Shown: positions 1 to 6,023, counted from the first letter of the stretch. The stretch: 13,221 bases of DNA from Patescibacteria group bacterium (GCA_020724125.1 DYHM01000011.1:1-13221), one strand, 5' to 3'. Made by a program: numbers and translations. The notes: generated by a model from the sequence alone, not told the origin.

Positions 1-77
1 ATGTTAGAAAAAACTCAGAAGTCATACCGCGCTTTTATCCGAGTCTACATCGTCAAACACTACTTAAACCTTTTATA

Positions 78-1076
78 TTAGCGGAATATTGGGTTTTGAG
101 ATGACTTCAGTGTCTTTTTGTTTTGATGCTCTATGCCTAATGTCGTTATTGGCCTGCTTTGAACTATGTAAAATTTTCCTTTTTCAAGCGCCCATTCAAT
201 ATCGCAAGGAAAGTTGTAATGATTTTCAATACGCAAAATTATTTTAGAAAGTTCTAAAATTTTCTTGTCTGATAAAACCTGTTTTTCTCCATTTTCTTTT
301 GGTATATCGCGCCACTCATTACCGCCATTTTGCGCGCGATAAAGTCCGTGTAATTGCGTTTGAACATTTTTGTCAATAATTCGTCGCGGTTCTTTTTCCA
401 CAACATAACTATCCGGCGTAATTTGTCCTGATACAACAACTTCGCCGAGTCCAAGTGCCGCCTCGATAATGAGTTGATTTCTATCTCGTGTAACCGGATG
501 AACGGAAAAAGCAACGCCTGATTTTTCGCTTTTAACCATTTTCTGCACAACAACCGCGACAGATATTTTTTGTTTGTGTAAATCCTTTTCAAATCTATAA
601 AAAATAGCGCGCGGAGTAAACAATGAAGCCCAACATTTTTTCACGTTCTCTAATAGGTTTTTCTCTGTGGTATTGAGATAACTTTCAAGTTGTCCGGCCC
701 ACGCCGCGATTGCGGAATCTTCGGCGGTTGCGCTAGAACGCGCTGCTACATATTTTGCATCAAGTTTTTTGAAAAATTTTTGGATTTCATTGGCTATATC
801 TTTTGGTATTTTTGCTCGTAGAATCAACGTTTTAATTTTTTCAGACGCATCTTCAACGGTATGAATTTTTTTGTGATTTACAGAGTGTAAAATCGAATCA
901 ATTTCAACATTCAAATCTGTTTCCTCTAAAAATTTTTCAAAAGCTGTTGAGAGAATCACAAAACCTGGCGGCATTAATATCCCCGCTCTTGTCATTTCCC
1001 CAAGCGACATACCTTTTCCACCAGCAAGAGCAACATTGTTTTTATCAAGTCTTACAAAATCACGAACAAACTCCAT
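78..1076 (-). CDS. Stand-alone PEP synthase / PPDK ATP-binding domain protein
   Basis: The 332-residue product matches the N-terminal nucleotide-binding (ATP-grasp) domain of phosphoenolpyruvate synthase and pyruvate phosphate dikinase. In the full enzyme this domain uses ATP to phosphorylate a histidine on a swivelling domain. Visible landmarks are the GGKGMSLGEM loop (residues 19-28), the ARSSATAED motif with its catalytic-type arginine (112-120), AGQLESYLN (127-135), SLFTPRAIFYR (151-161), VVVQKMV (175-181), ALGLGEVVVSG (207-217) and the closing DIEWA...VQSRPITT segment (292-312). The full enzyme is roughly 750-850 residues; the phosphohistidine and PEP-binding TIM-barrel domains are absent. 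The protein ends in a natural TAA after about 20 tail residues, so this is a complete single-domain gene rather than an obvious break. A separate gene for the missing domains could lie beyond the left edge. The start is the only Met before the conserved motifs. No Shine-Dalgarno is seen. It lies 27 bp behind the antiporter gene and may share its transcript. Confidence 0.85.
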   Translation of the reverse strand: MEFVRDFVRLDKNNVALAGGKGMSLGEMTRAGILMPPGFVILSTAFEKFLEETDLNVEIDSILHSVNHKKIHTVEDASEKIKTLILRAKIPKDIANEIQKFFKKLDAKYVAARSSATAEDSAIAAWAGQLESYLNTTEKNLLENVKKCWASLFTPRAIFYRFEKDLHKQKISVAVVVQKMVKSEKSGVAFSVHPVTRDRNQLIIEAALGLGEVVVSGQITPDSYVVEKEPRRIIDKNVQTQLHGLYRAQNGGNEWRDIPKENGEKQVLSDKKILELSKIILRIENHYNFPCDIEWALEKGKFYIVQSRPITTLGIEHQNKKTLKSSQNPIFR

Positions 1077-1103
1077 AATTGTTAGTCAACAACTTTTCAA
1101 TAA

Positions 1104-2105
1104 CTAAAACCAATTAAAAAGTTTAGCGATAAATAAAATGTAGACCGAAAGATAAAAAGCGCCTTCCCACACATGGATTCTTCTAGAAATGCCTGAAATA
1201 ACAAAAAGAAGAGTTGCCAAAGCCATTGTTGGAACGCCAACCACAAAGGTCTGAGTGTCTACTACAAGGGTCTTAAATAATCCCGGAAGGCCAATGACCA
1301 CCAAAGCATTAAAAATATTTGAACCAAAAATATTGCCGAGCGCTATTTCTGATTTTTTCTGAAAAGCGGCTTTTGCGGAAACTAAAAGTTCAGGCAAGGA
1401 AGTTCCGACCGCTACAGCGGTAATAGCAATAACGCCAGCTGCGATGTTTAAAATTATTGAAAGAGCTACCAGCGCGTCAATAAGATATTTTGCGCCAAAA
1501 ATTAAACCAAGAATGCCGACAATTAAAAAAATAAAATCTTTTATAACAAGTTTCGGACGAGTAAATTTTTCTTTCTTGCGGACGACAATATGCTTTCTCC
1601 GTTCTTGACGCGAAGGCAAAACTTCCGAGATTTCATCTGTATCCTCTGTGTCTTTGTGTAAAACAGTATAAAGCAAATAAACGCCGTACGTGATAAGCAT
1701 TAAAACCGACTCGCCAAAAGTAATCTGTTTATCCCAAACAACTCCTAAAAGTAAAACCGTGCCAATGGATAAAAGCGGCAGGTCTAAATCTATCAAACTC
1801 TTTGTGACTATAAGTCGCCGGCCAATAACAGCGGAAACGCCAACAATGAGTAAAATATTTGCGATATTTGAACCGATGACGTTTGCGACGACAACATCCG
1901 TTATCCCTTTAAGCATGGCAACAAAAGACGTGATGAGTTCCGGAAAAGAAGTACCAACGCCAACTATAGTAACGCCGACTATAAATGGCGAAAGACCAAG
2001 GGCAAGCCCTATTTTTTCCGCGCTTGTGATTAACCAGTCCGCGCTTTTCACGAGCGCAATTAACGAAATTATAAATACAATTATCCAAAATATAAGTATA
2101 AACAT
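1104..2105 (-). CDS. Sodium/calcium antiporter (CaCA family, YrbG-like)
   Basis: The 333-residue polytopic membrane protein belongs to the Ca2+:cation antiporter family, which exchanges Ca2+ for Na+ (or H+) across the cytoplasmic membrane. Both inverted alpha repeats are intact. Alpha-1 spans about residues 40-90 with GTSFPEL (51-57, ion-binding Glu56) and NVIGSNIAN (75-83). Alpha-2 spans about 222-275 with GTSLPEL (234-240, Glu239) and GNIFGSNIFN (257-266). About ten hydrophobic segments are visible. A charged hydrophilic loop of about 40 residues (150-190, rich in Glu, Asp, Arg and Lys) separates the two halves, as is usual in bacterial members. Length is normal for the family. The start ATG lies 31 nt after the end of tRNA-Trp, so the gene probably rides on the tRNA transcript; no Shine-Dalgarno is visible. 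The ion specificity cannot be read from sequence alone. Confidence 0.92.
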   Translation of the reverse strand: MFILIFWIIVFIISLIALVKSADWLITSAEKIGLALGLSPFIVGVTIVGVGTSFPELITSFVAMLKGITDVVVANVIGSNIANILLIVGVSAVIGRRLIVTKSLIDLDLPLLSIGTVLLLGVVWDKQITFGESVLMLITYGVYLLYTVLHKDTEDTDEISEVLPSRQERRKHIVVRKKEKFTRPKLVIKDFIFLIVGILGLIFGAKYLIDALVALSIILNIAAGVIAITAVAVGTSLPELLVSAKAAFQKKSEIALGNIFGSNIFNALVVIGLPGLFKTLVVDTQTFVVGVPTMALATLLFVISGISRRIHVWEGAFYLSVYILFIAKLFNWF

Positions 2106-2136
2106 TTTAGTGAAAAAATAGATATAAGCTATACAG

Positions 2137-2210
2137 CGGGGACGGCAGGACTTGAACCTGCAGTACGCTGGTTTTGGAGACCAGTGGTTTACCAGTTAAC
2201 CGACGTCCCC
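2137..2210 (-). tRNA. trnW: tRNA-Trp (anticodon CCA)
   Basis: A full cloverleaf is visible on the minus strand. The 7-bp acceptor stem is GGGGACG/CGTCCCC, the anticodon stem is CTGGT/ACCAG around the loop CTCCAAA (anticodon CCA), and the T-arm carries TTCAAGT. The discriminator base is G, as in bacterial tRNA-Trp. The 3' CCA is not encoded. It lies in the order tRNA-Thr, rpmG, tRNA-Trp, which is the conserved bacterial arrangement, but secE does not follow. Confidence 0.95.
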
Positions 2211-2243
2211 TTTTTAATCACAAAATTCTTGGAATTATTTTTT

Positions 2244-2264
2244 AACCTCCTTGCGAATAGTATA
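2244..2264 (-). promoter_or_regulatory. Candidate promoter -10 (TATACT) followed by an orphan SD-like AAGGAGGTT
   Basis: On the minus strand TATACT (2264-2259) is followed seven bases later by AAGGAGGTT (2252-2244), a near-perfect Shine-Dalgarno. No ATG follows: the next in-frame landmarks are ATA and a late TTG before a stop, and then tRNA-Trp begins. A convincing -35 is not visible. The -10 could drive tRNA-Trp and the antiporter; the role of the SD-like sequence is unknown. Confidence 0.35.
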
Positions 2265-2388
2265 CTGACGACAATCTTGGCAAATTTTTTTTAACTCAAT
2301 ACACGGATTTTAAAACAAACCTTTTAAAACAAAATAATTGAATTTCTTGATTTTAATGGGCTTCTATTTTTATGCTCGGGTTTAAATA

Positions 2389-2553
2389 TTACCTTTTTGC
2401 TTCTTTGTGCGCCGTATGTTTTCTACACCGTTTACAAAATTTTTTTAATTCTAACTTCTTCTCAGCTGCTTTTTGCTTAGATTTATGAATATAATAATTT
2501 ATCCCCTTACATTCCAAACATTGAAGTTTTACAAATGGTTTTTTAACTGCCAT
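2389..2553 (-). CDS. rpmG: 50S ribosomal protein bL33
   Basis: The 54-residue basic protein is a component of the large ribosomal subunit near the E site. It shows the bL33 pattern: N-terminal MAVKKPFVKLQC, two zinc-ribbon cysteine pairs CLEC (residues 12-15) and CKRC (40-43), and a Lys/Arg-rich tail. It is therefore the Zn-binding (C+) form. The start chosen is the ATG at 2553. A longer reading frame opens at 2601, but those 16 codons lie mostly inside tRNA-Thr and show no L33 similarity. The start codon is only seven bases beyond the 3' end of tRNA-Thr, leaving no room for a Shine-Dalgarno outside the tRNA. Confidence 0.95.
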   Translation of the reverse strand: MAVKKPFVKLQCLECKGINYYIHKSKQKAAEKKLELKKFCKRCRKHTAHKEAKR

Positions 2554-2560
2554 ACTTTTA

Positions 2561-2631
2561 AGCCCGGAGGGAGAATTGAACTCCCCTTCTCGTCTTACCA
2601 AGACGACGTTTTGCCGCTAAACTATCCGGGC
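2561..2631 (-). tRNA. trnT: tRNA-Thr (anticodon GGT)
   Basis: The minus-strand cloverleaf has a 7-bp acceptor stem GCCCGGA/TCCGGGC, D-stem GTTT/AAAC, anticodon stem TCGTC/GACGA around TTGGTAA (anticodon GGT, reading ACC and ACU), a 4-nt variable loop, and a T-stem GGGAG/CTCCC around TTCAATT. The discriminator is T and CCA is not encoded. It lies immediately upstream of rpmG, a position usually held by tuf or a Thr tRNA in the classical cluster. Confidence 0.95.
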
Positions 2632-2692
2632 AGATATAAATTAGATTTTATTATTAGGTGGGAATATTTTACTACTGAACTACTTCAATAAA

Positions 2693-3292
2693 TTAAAACC
2701 ATTTTCCCTGTTTTCCATTCACAATCTTGGTTAAATTTATTAGATTTTTTGCAAGTCTTTTTTCCGGATTTATCCCTAATTCAGTTCTCCAAACTTTGCC
2801 GGCATTTGAAAATAAATCGCTATATGGCACCACAATCGCTCCCATTGAGGAAAGCGGTATTAACATCTGAGTAATGGCTTGCTGTGAACCTTCTAAACCA
2901 GCAGTCGCTACAAAACCCACAACTTTACCGTCCATAATCGGTGGTTCAAGCATATCTTGGGCGGTTAATCTATCAATGAAATTTTTCATTAACCCAGACA
3001 AGCTATACCAATATGTGGGAGAGCCGAGAATGAGACAATCTACTTTTTTGAGTAATTCAAAAATTTCTTGCATATCATCTTTGATATTGCAGGGATATTT
3101 ACACTTTTCTTCGGCAAGACAGCTTAGGCAGGGATTAATGTCTTTGTCAATCAAATGTAAAATTTCAGTTTTTGCTCCTTCTTTTTTCGCATAATCTTTC
3201 GCATAATCAAGAACTCTTTTTAATAGTTTTGCGGTATTTCCAATCTTTCTTGTCGAACCATTAATGCCTAATATGAAAATTTTTTTATTCAT
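2693..3292 (-). CDS. NADPH-dependent FMN reductase / flavodoxin-fold protein with cysteine cluster
   Basis: The 199-residue protein has a flavodoxin-like fold that binds FMN and probably reduces quinones, metals or small organics with NAD(P)H. Visible landmarks are an N-terminal beta strand with the phosphate-binding loop GINGSTRKIGNT (residues 9-20), the GSPTYWYSLSGLMKNFIDR flavin segment (90-108), and the second flavin loop VATAGLEGSQQ (128-138). Between them lies C55-x2-C58-x5-C64-x3-C68 followed by IKDDM. This position carries the Fe-S cluster in archaeal iron-sulfur flavoproteins, but the spacing differs from the compact Isf motif, so cluster binding is uncertain. Length is typical. The start ATG is followed directly upstream by AT-rich heptad repeats and no Shine-Dalgarno. 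It lies between the MNT gene and tRNA-Thr. Confidence 0.85.
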   Translation of the reverse strand: MNKKIFILGINGSTRKIGNTAKLLKRVLDYAKDYAKKEGAKTEILHLIDKDINPCLSCLAEEKCKYPCNIKDDMQEIFELLKKVDCLILGSPTYWYSLSGLMKNFIDRLTAQDMLEPPIMDGKVVGFVATAGLEGSQQAITQMLIPLSSMGAIVVPYSDLFSNAGKVWRTELGINPEKRLAKNLINLTKIVNGKQGKWF

Positions 3293-3309
3293 TTTGATTT
3301 TTGATTTTT
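3290..3309. repeat. 20-bp direct repeat, copy 1 (copy 2 at 4125-4144)
   Basis: Both places read CATTTTGATTTTTGATTTTT. The copies bracket the HEPN-MNT pair. Copy 1 contains the start codon complement of the flavoprotein. The sequence is of low complexity, so chance or slippage is possible. Confidence 0.7.
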
Positions 3310-3386
3310 AAATCTTTGATTTTTGATTATAGATGGGGCGGGGTTTATCCTTAAACTATTTTTGAATACTTTGTTGTAAATTTGAT

Positions 3387-3731
3387 TTAAAATGTCTTGT
3401 AATCTTTAATTTCTTTACCAAATTTTTTGATTTCGAAAATAAAAGGAGTGGTTGTTTTTTTATATTCTAAAGAAGAAACAGGTATGGGTTCAATTCGGCT
3501 GTCTATCTTTCGACGTTGTTTTAATAAAAACTGCAGTTCTTCTAAAGAATCTTTTCCGAATAGCGGCGAAATAACGCAAATATCAATATCGCTATCAGCC
3601 CTTGCCTTATTTTTGGCATAAGAACCAAAAATAAGGATTTTTTCAATAGGAATTCCTTGTTGTTCTAAAATATTCCTAAATCTTAAAACTATACTTTTTA
3701 CATTTTTATTTATAGTTTTTGTTTGAGCCAT
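3387..3731 (-). CDS. MNT-type minimal nucleotidyltransferase (antitoxin-like partner of HEPN)
   Basis: The 114-residue protein carries the polymerase-beta-type nucleotidyltransferase motif GSYAKNKARADSDIDICV (residues 36-53): Gly36-Ser37 and the metal-binding pair Asp48 and Asp50. Glu81 in RIEPIPVS is a likely third carboxylate. In type VII HEPN-MNT toxin-antitoxin systems such proteins transfer AMP to a tyrosine of the HEPN toxin and silence it. The gene starts inside the end of the HEPN gene (22-bp overlap), so the two are translationally coupled, with HEPN first. This order and overlap fit known pairs. The length suits the minimal MNT class. Confidence 0.88.
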   Translation of the reverse strand: MAQTKTINKNVKSIVLRFRNILEQQGIPIEKILIFGSYAKNKARADSDIDICVISPLFGKDSLEELQFLLKQRRKIDSRIEPIPVSSLEYKKTTTPFIFEIKKFGKEIKDYKTF

Positions 3732-4096
3732 AAATATATTTCTTTCGATTTTTTAAAATAACTTTGGGTGTAATTCGGTGTTGCCTTTTTATAAAATTTA
3801 AATTTAAAATCATTATATCTCGCCTCAATATTAAAAGAAGTAATTTCATCTAAAAGATCTAATTGTTCCTTGGAAAATTTTATTCCGCTCAATTCTGATA
3901 GTCTTAATAAATTATGACCATAAGGCGCGGGTTCTTTGGTTTTCTTGGCAACTAATGCTTTTATGATTTTTTCGACAAAAAGATGACAAAAGAAAAGACA
4001 ATGATGATATCTTTTTGAGCCAAAAAGGTGTCTTGCGGTTTTTAAATCTTCTTCAGCGCTTTTCAGCCAATATTTAATAATTTCTTTTGTGTTCAT
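3710..4096 (-). CDS. HEPN domain protein (toxin-like partner of MNT)
   Basis: The 128-residue, mostly alpha-helical protein matches the HEPN domain: W10LKSAEEDLKTA, a tyrosine/histidine-rich second helix YHHCLFFCHLFVEKIIKAL (30-48), PYGHNLLRL (58-66) and EARYNDFK (91-98). HEPN proteins paired with MNT genes are usually toxins that cleave RNA. The catalytic R-x4-6-H signature of the DUF86/HepT type is not evident here; the ARYND segment is instead typical of the PF05168 group, whose RNase activity is less certain. Tyrosines that could be AMPylated are present (Tyr30, Tyr59, Tyr94, Tyr102). It overlaps the following MNT gene by 22 bp. No Shine-Dalgarno is visible; translation may depend on the transcript coming from tRNA-Tyr upstream. 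Confidence 0.85.
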   Translation of the reverse strand: MNTKEIIKYWLKSAEEDLKTARHLFGSKRYHHCLFFCHLFVEKIIKALVAKKTKEPAPYGHNLLRLSELSGIKFSKEQLDLLDEITSFNIEARYNDFKFKFYKKATPNYTQSYFKKSKEIYLWLKQKL

Positions 4097-4130
4097 TGAG
4101 AATAATTTTTAAATTTTTAATTTTCATTTT

Positions 4131-4173
4131 GATTTTTGATTTTTGGTTTTTGGTTTTTGGTTTTTGGTTTTTT
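4131..4173. repeat. Heptanucleotide tandem repeat (GRTTTTT)
   Basis: Six head-to-tail units of seven bases are seen: two of GATTTTT then four of GGTTTTT, the last with one extra T. They lie between tRNA-Tyr and the HEPN gene, so the HEPN leader RNA would carry a CCAAAAA/TCAAAAA tract. Such runs vary in length by replication slippage. The left part (with bases 4125-4130) is identical over 20 bp to 3290-3309. Confidence 0.9.
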
Positions 4174-4176
4174 ATG

Positions 4177-4261
4177 TGGGTGCGGTCGGAGTCGCACCGA
4201 CGGAGTCCAGATGGACATCGGTTTTACAGACCGCTCACGCCCTCTACGCGCCTACGCACCC
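4177..4261 (-). tRNA. trnY: tRNA-Tyr (anticodon GTA), long variable arm
   Basis: A class II tRNA of 85 nt. The acceptor stem is GGGTGCG/CGCACCC, the anticodon stem/loop is GCGGT-CTGTAAA-ACCGA (anticodon GTA; outermost pair is mismatched), the extra arm is GTCC-ATCT-GGAC, and the T-stem is GTCGG/CCGAC with loop TGCGACT. The discriminator is A and CCA is not encoded. The D-arm is small and fits only with one G-U pair. The T-loop lacks the usual TTC start. Confidence 0.92.
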
Positions 4262-4323
4262 TCAAATTATTTTAATTATCAAAACAAAGTAAACTTATTA
4301 TGCGCATTTCATAACCCTCATAA

Positions 4324-4357
4324 CCCCTGACTTATCAGCGCCTCTGACTTATCAGCG
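4324..4357. repeat. Two tandem 17-bp repeats upstream of tRNA-Tyr
   Basis: The unit CCCCTGACTTATCAGCG is followed immediately by CCTCTGACTTATCAGCG (one difference). Each unit holds the partial palindrome CTGA-CTTA-TCAG. The repeat lies between the end of tsf and tRNA-Tyr, where it could be an operator for the tRNA/HEPN-MNT transcript or part of the tsf 3' end. No function can be read directly. Confidence 0.85.
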
Positions 4358-4381
4358 GAAAAATTGATGTGTCCCTTTTTT

Positions 4382-4966
4382 CTAAATTTCATATCGGACA
4401 AATCTTTTTATTTCAATATTTTCTCCTATTTTGGCAATATATTCCTTAATTAAGTCCTTGATTGTTTTTGTCTCGTCCCTTACCCAAGATTGTTCTAAAA
4501 GACAAATTTCTTTTTTGTATTTGGCTAATTTTCCTTCAATAATTTGATTTATTATTTTTTCCAGCTTGCCGGAATCCTGAAATTGTTTTTGATAAATTTT
4601 TTTTTCATTTTCTAAAAGTTCCTCTGGAATATCTTCGTTTTTAATAAAAATGGGTCGGGCAGCAGCAATTTGTAAACAAATTTCATGGGCTAATTTTTGG
4701 AAAACTTCGTTTCTGGCCACAAAATCAGTTTCACACTGAAGTTGAACTAAGACCCCAATTTTCGCTCCTGAATGAATATAACTGGCTATTAAACCATTAT
4801 TTGTCGTTCTCTCTTCTTTACCCTTTATTATTTCTTTCCCTTTTTCTCTTAAAATCGTTTTTGCCCTTGCTAAATCGCCCCCTGCCTCTTCTATGGCTTT
4901 TTTGCATTCCATCATTGAAATCCCGGTTTCTTCTCTAAGTTGTTTTAGTTGTTCAATAAAAACCAT
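4382..4966 (-). CDS. tsf: Elongation factor Ts
   Basis: The 194-residue protein is the guanine-nucleotide exchange factor that regenerates EF-Tu-GTP. The N-terminal UBA-like helical module LKQLREETGISMMECKKAIEEA occupies about residues 7-28. The EF-Tu-contacting TDFVARN motif is at 80-86. The C-terminal module ends with the conserved pattern EICLLEQ...DETKTIKDLI...IGENIEIKRFVRYE (about 153-193). The length equals the short form known from Thermus and chloroplast-type enzymes. The start chosen is ATG 4966, which matches the family's N-terminus. An in-frame ATG at 5002 would add 12 residues but falls directly on a -10-like element, so it would lie at or before the transcription start. rpsB, the usual partner, is not upstream. 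Confidence 0.95.
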   Translation of the reverse strand: MVFIEQLKQLREETGISMMECKKAIEEAGGDLARAKTILREKGKEIIKGKEERTTNNGLIASYIHSGAKIGVLVQLQCETDFVARNEVFQKLAHEICLQIAAARPIFIKNEDIPEELLENEKKIYQKQFQDSGKLEKIINQIIEGKLAKYKKEICLLEQSWVRDETKTIKDLIKEYIAKIGENIEIKRFVRYEI

Positions 4967-5006
4967 ATTTAATTTAAAAAAATTACTTAAATTAAGCAGC
5001 ATTTTT

Positions 5007-5012
5007 ATAATA
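5007..5012 (-). promoter_or_regulatory. Candidate -10 element of tsf
   Basis: TATTAT on the minus strand, in a 15-bp context (5005-5019) that agrees at 13 of 15 positions with the context of a TATTAT 18 bases upstream of the Clp-repeat gene (6016-6030). No good -35 is visible. Transcription starting about seven bases on would exclude the upstream ATG 5002 and support ATG 4966. Confidence 0.45.
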
Positions 5013-5040
5013 GCGCTTTATAACTACTCAGTGTGATCGT

Positions 5041-5062
5041 TATCTTGCAACAATAAATAATA
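5041..5062. repeat. 22-bp direct repeat, copy 1 (copy 2 at 6224-6245)
   Basis: The two stretches share 21 of 22 bases (TATCTT-R-CAACAATAAATAATA). They flank the gene with two Clp N-terminal repeats at a distance of 1183 bp. No further similarity is seen outside the 22 bases. Confidence 0.8.
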
Positions 5063-5236
5063 AAACTTATTTTCTCGTCCTTCTCTTTCTAAACTCCTTC
5101 TCTTGCTAACGGTGAAATTTCTATTTCTTGTGGCATAATTTATTTTTAAATTTTGTCTTTATTTTTAGATGAAATCTTTGGATTTTTGCCAAAGCAATAA
5201 ATTTTTATTAAAATCCCAGTAACCGGTAATAAGACC

Positions 5237-5998
5237 TTAAATTTTATTATCTCCTTTTGATTTTTTTAATTGCTCTTCTATTTTTTTTATTATCTCTGGA
5301 TTCCTTAATAAAACTGCCGAAATAACACTTTTTTCTGACGGTAATCCTATTTTTCTTAAATCATCTATTATTTCTGATATTGCTCTTTTGATATCTACAT
5401 CGTCGTCTTTATTGTCTTTTAAGCCTCTATTTTTTTCTTTCTTTTCTTCAATAAGGTCTTCGATGCTTTCCGTTATAATTGAATCAAAAAGATATTTTGT
5501 TGTAATTTTTTCATTTGTTTTTTTTGCTAATTCACTCGCCAATATTAAAACTCTTTGAAAATGCACGTCCAATGGAAGATGTCCTTCTTTTTCTAAGTTT
5601 TCCCTTACCTCCTTCTTTTTACTCATTTCCATTTCTGCTCTTCTTTTTTCTATCTCTTTTATTATTTCGTTTTTGAAAGAATTTAAATCAAGACCAAGAT
5701 TGGAAAGAATTGGCTCTATTCCTTTATCTTTTTCAGAATCCATGGTCAATATAATATGTTCTGGACCACAAAATCCAGTGTAATTATAATTTTCATTTTT
5801 TGCTTTTTTTTGAGCAAGAATACTTAATACTTTCCAGACTCTCTCTGTAAACTCTCCTTTTTCGAATTTATATTCTTTTATTTCAAGCTCTTTAAACTGA
5901 TCTAAAAAACCCTTAGAATAAACCCACTGACCTCTCTCCCCTATACCCTCATAGGGTTCTTCGGGTTCTTCAAATAAATTTTCTAATGCCTCGGGCAT
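5237..5998 (-). CDS. Double Clp N-terminal (Clp R) repeat protein without ATPase
   Basis: The 253-residue protein resembles the substrate- and adaptor-binding N-domain of ClpA/ClpC chaperones but has no AAA+ module, Walker motifs or ClpP-binding loop. Repeat 1 (about 50-115) reads FTERVWKVLSILAQKKA, then CGPEHIILTM (matching the family's GTEHLLLGL) and LGLDLNSFKNEI. Repeat 2 (about 141-180, possibly continuing to 235) starts LPLDVHFQRVLILASELAKK and has KYLFDSII where the GTEHLL motif belongs, followed by an acidic, lysine-rich insertion. The first 45 residues are acidic. Such proteins may act as adaptors or decoys that bind Clp substrates, but that is inference. It is transcribed alone, with a candidate -10 upstream and no Shine-Dalgarno. 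Confidence 0.75.
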   Translation of the reverse strand: MPEALENLFEEPEEPYEGIGERGQWVYSKGFLDQFKELEIKEYKFEKGEFTERVWKVLSILAQKKAKNENYNYTGFCGPEHIILTMDSEKDKGIEPILSNLGLDLNSFKNEIIKEIEKRRAEMEMSKKKEVRENLEKEGHLPLDVHFQRVLILASELAKKTNEKITTKYLFDSIITESIEDLIEEKKEKNRGLKDNKDDDVDIKRAISEIIDDLRKIGLPSEKSVISAVLLRNPEIIKKIEEQLKKSKGDNKI

Positions 5999-6017
5999 AT
6001 TTTTATTTTCTTTGTTT

Positions 6018-6023
6018 ATAATA
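6018..6023 (-). promoter_or_regulatory. Candidate -10 element of the Clp-repeat gene
   Basis: TATTAT on the minus strand, followed by AAACAAAG and an A-rich leader into ATG 5998. With spacing of 17 a weak TAGTTA (3 of 6 matches) stands at the -35 position. The surrounding 15 bases match the tsf element at 13 positions. Confidence 0.4.

Noticed and set aside
1..81. 26-codon plus-strand frame from base 1
   Set aside because: Too short, no ribosome site in view, and convergent with the gene at 78.
254..592. 112-codon minus-strand frame in the PEP-synthase domain gene
   Set aside because: It overlaps a clear conserved domain in another frame and looks like a chance frame.
1690..2121. 143-codon plus-strand frame
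   Set aside because: It is antisense to the well-matched antiporter gene and resembles no family.
2554..2601. 16-codon N-terminal extension of rpmG
   Set aside because: It lies mainly inside tRNA-Thr and has no bL33 similarity; the family begins at the internal Met.
2473..2691. 72-codon plus-strand frame
   Set aside because: It crosses rpmG and tRNA-Thr antisense; no family features.
4087..4330. Plus-strand frames rich in Phe, Trp and Gly
   Set aside because: They are produced by the heptad repeat and the tRNA-Tyr complement.
4967..5002. 12-codon N-terminal extension of tsf
   Set aside because: Family alignment begins at ATG 4966 and the upstream ATG touches a -10-like box.
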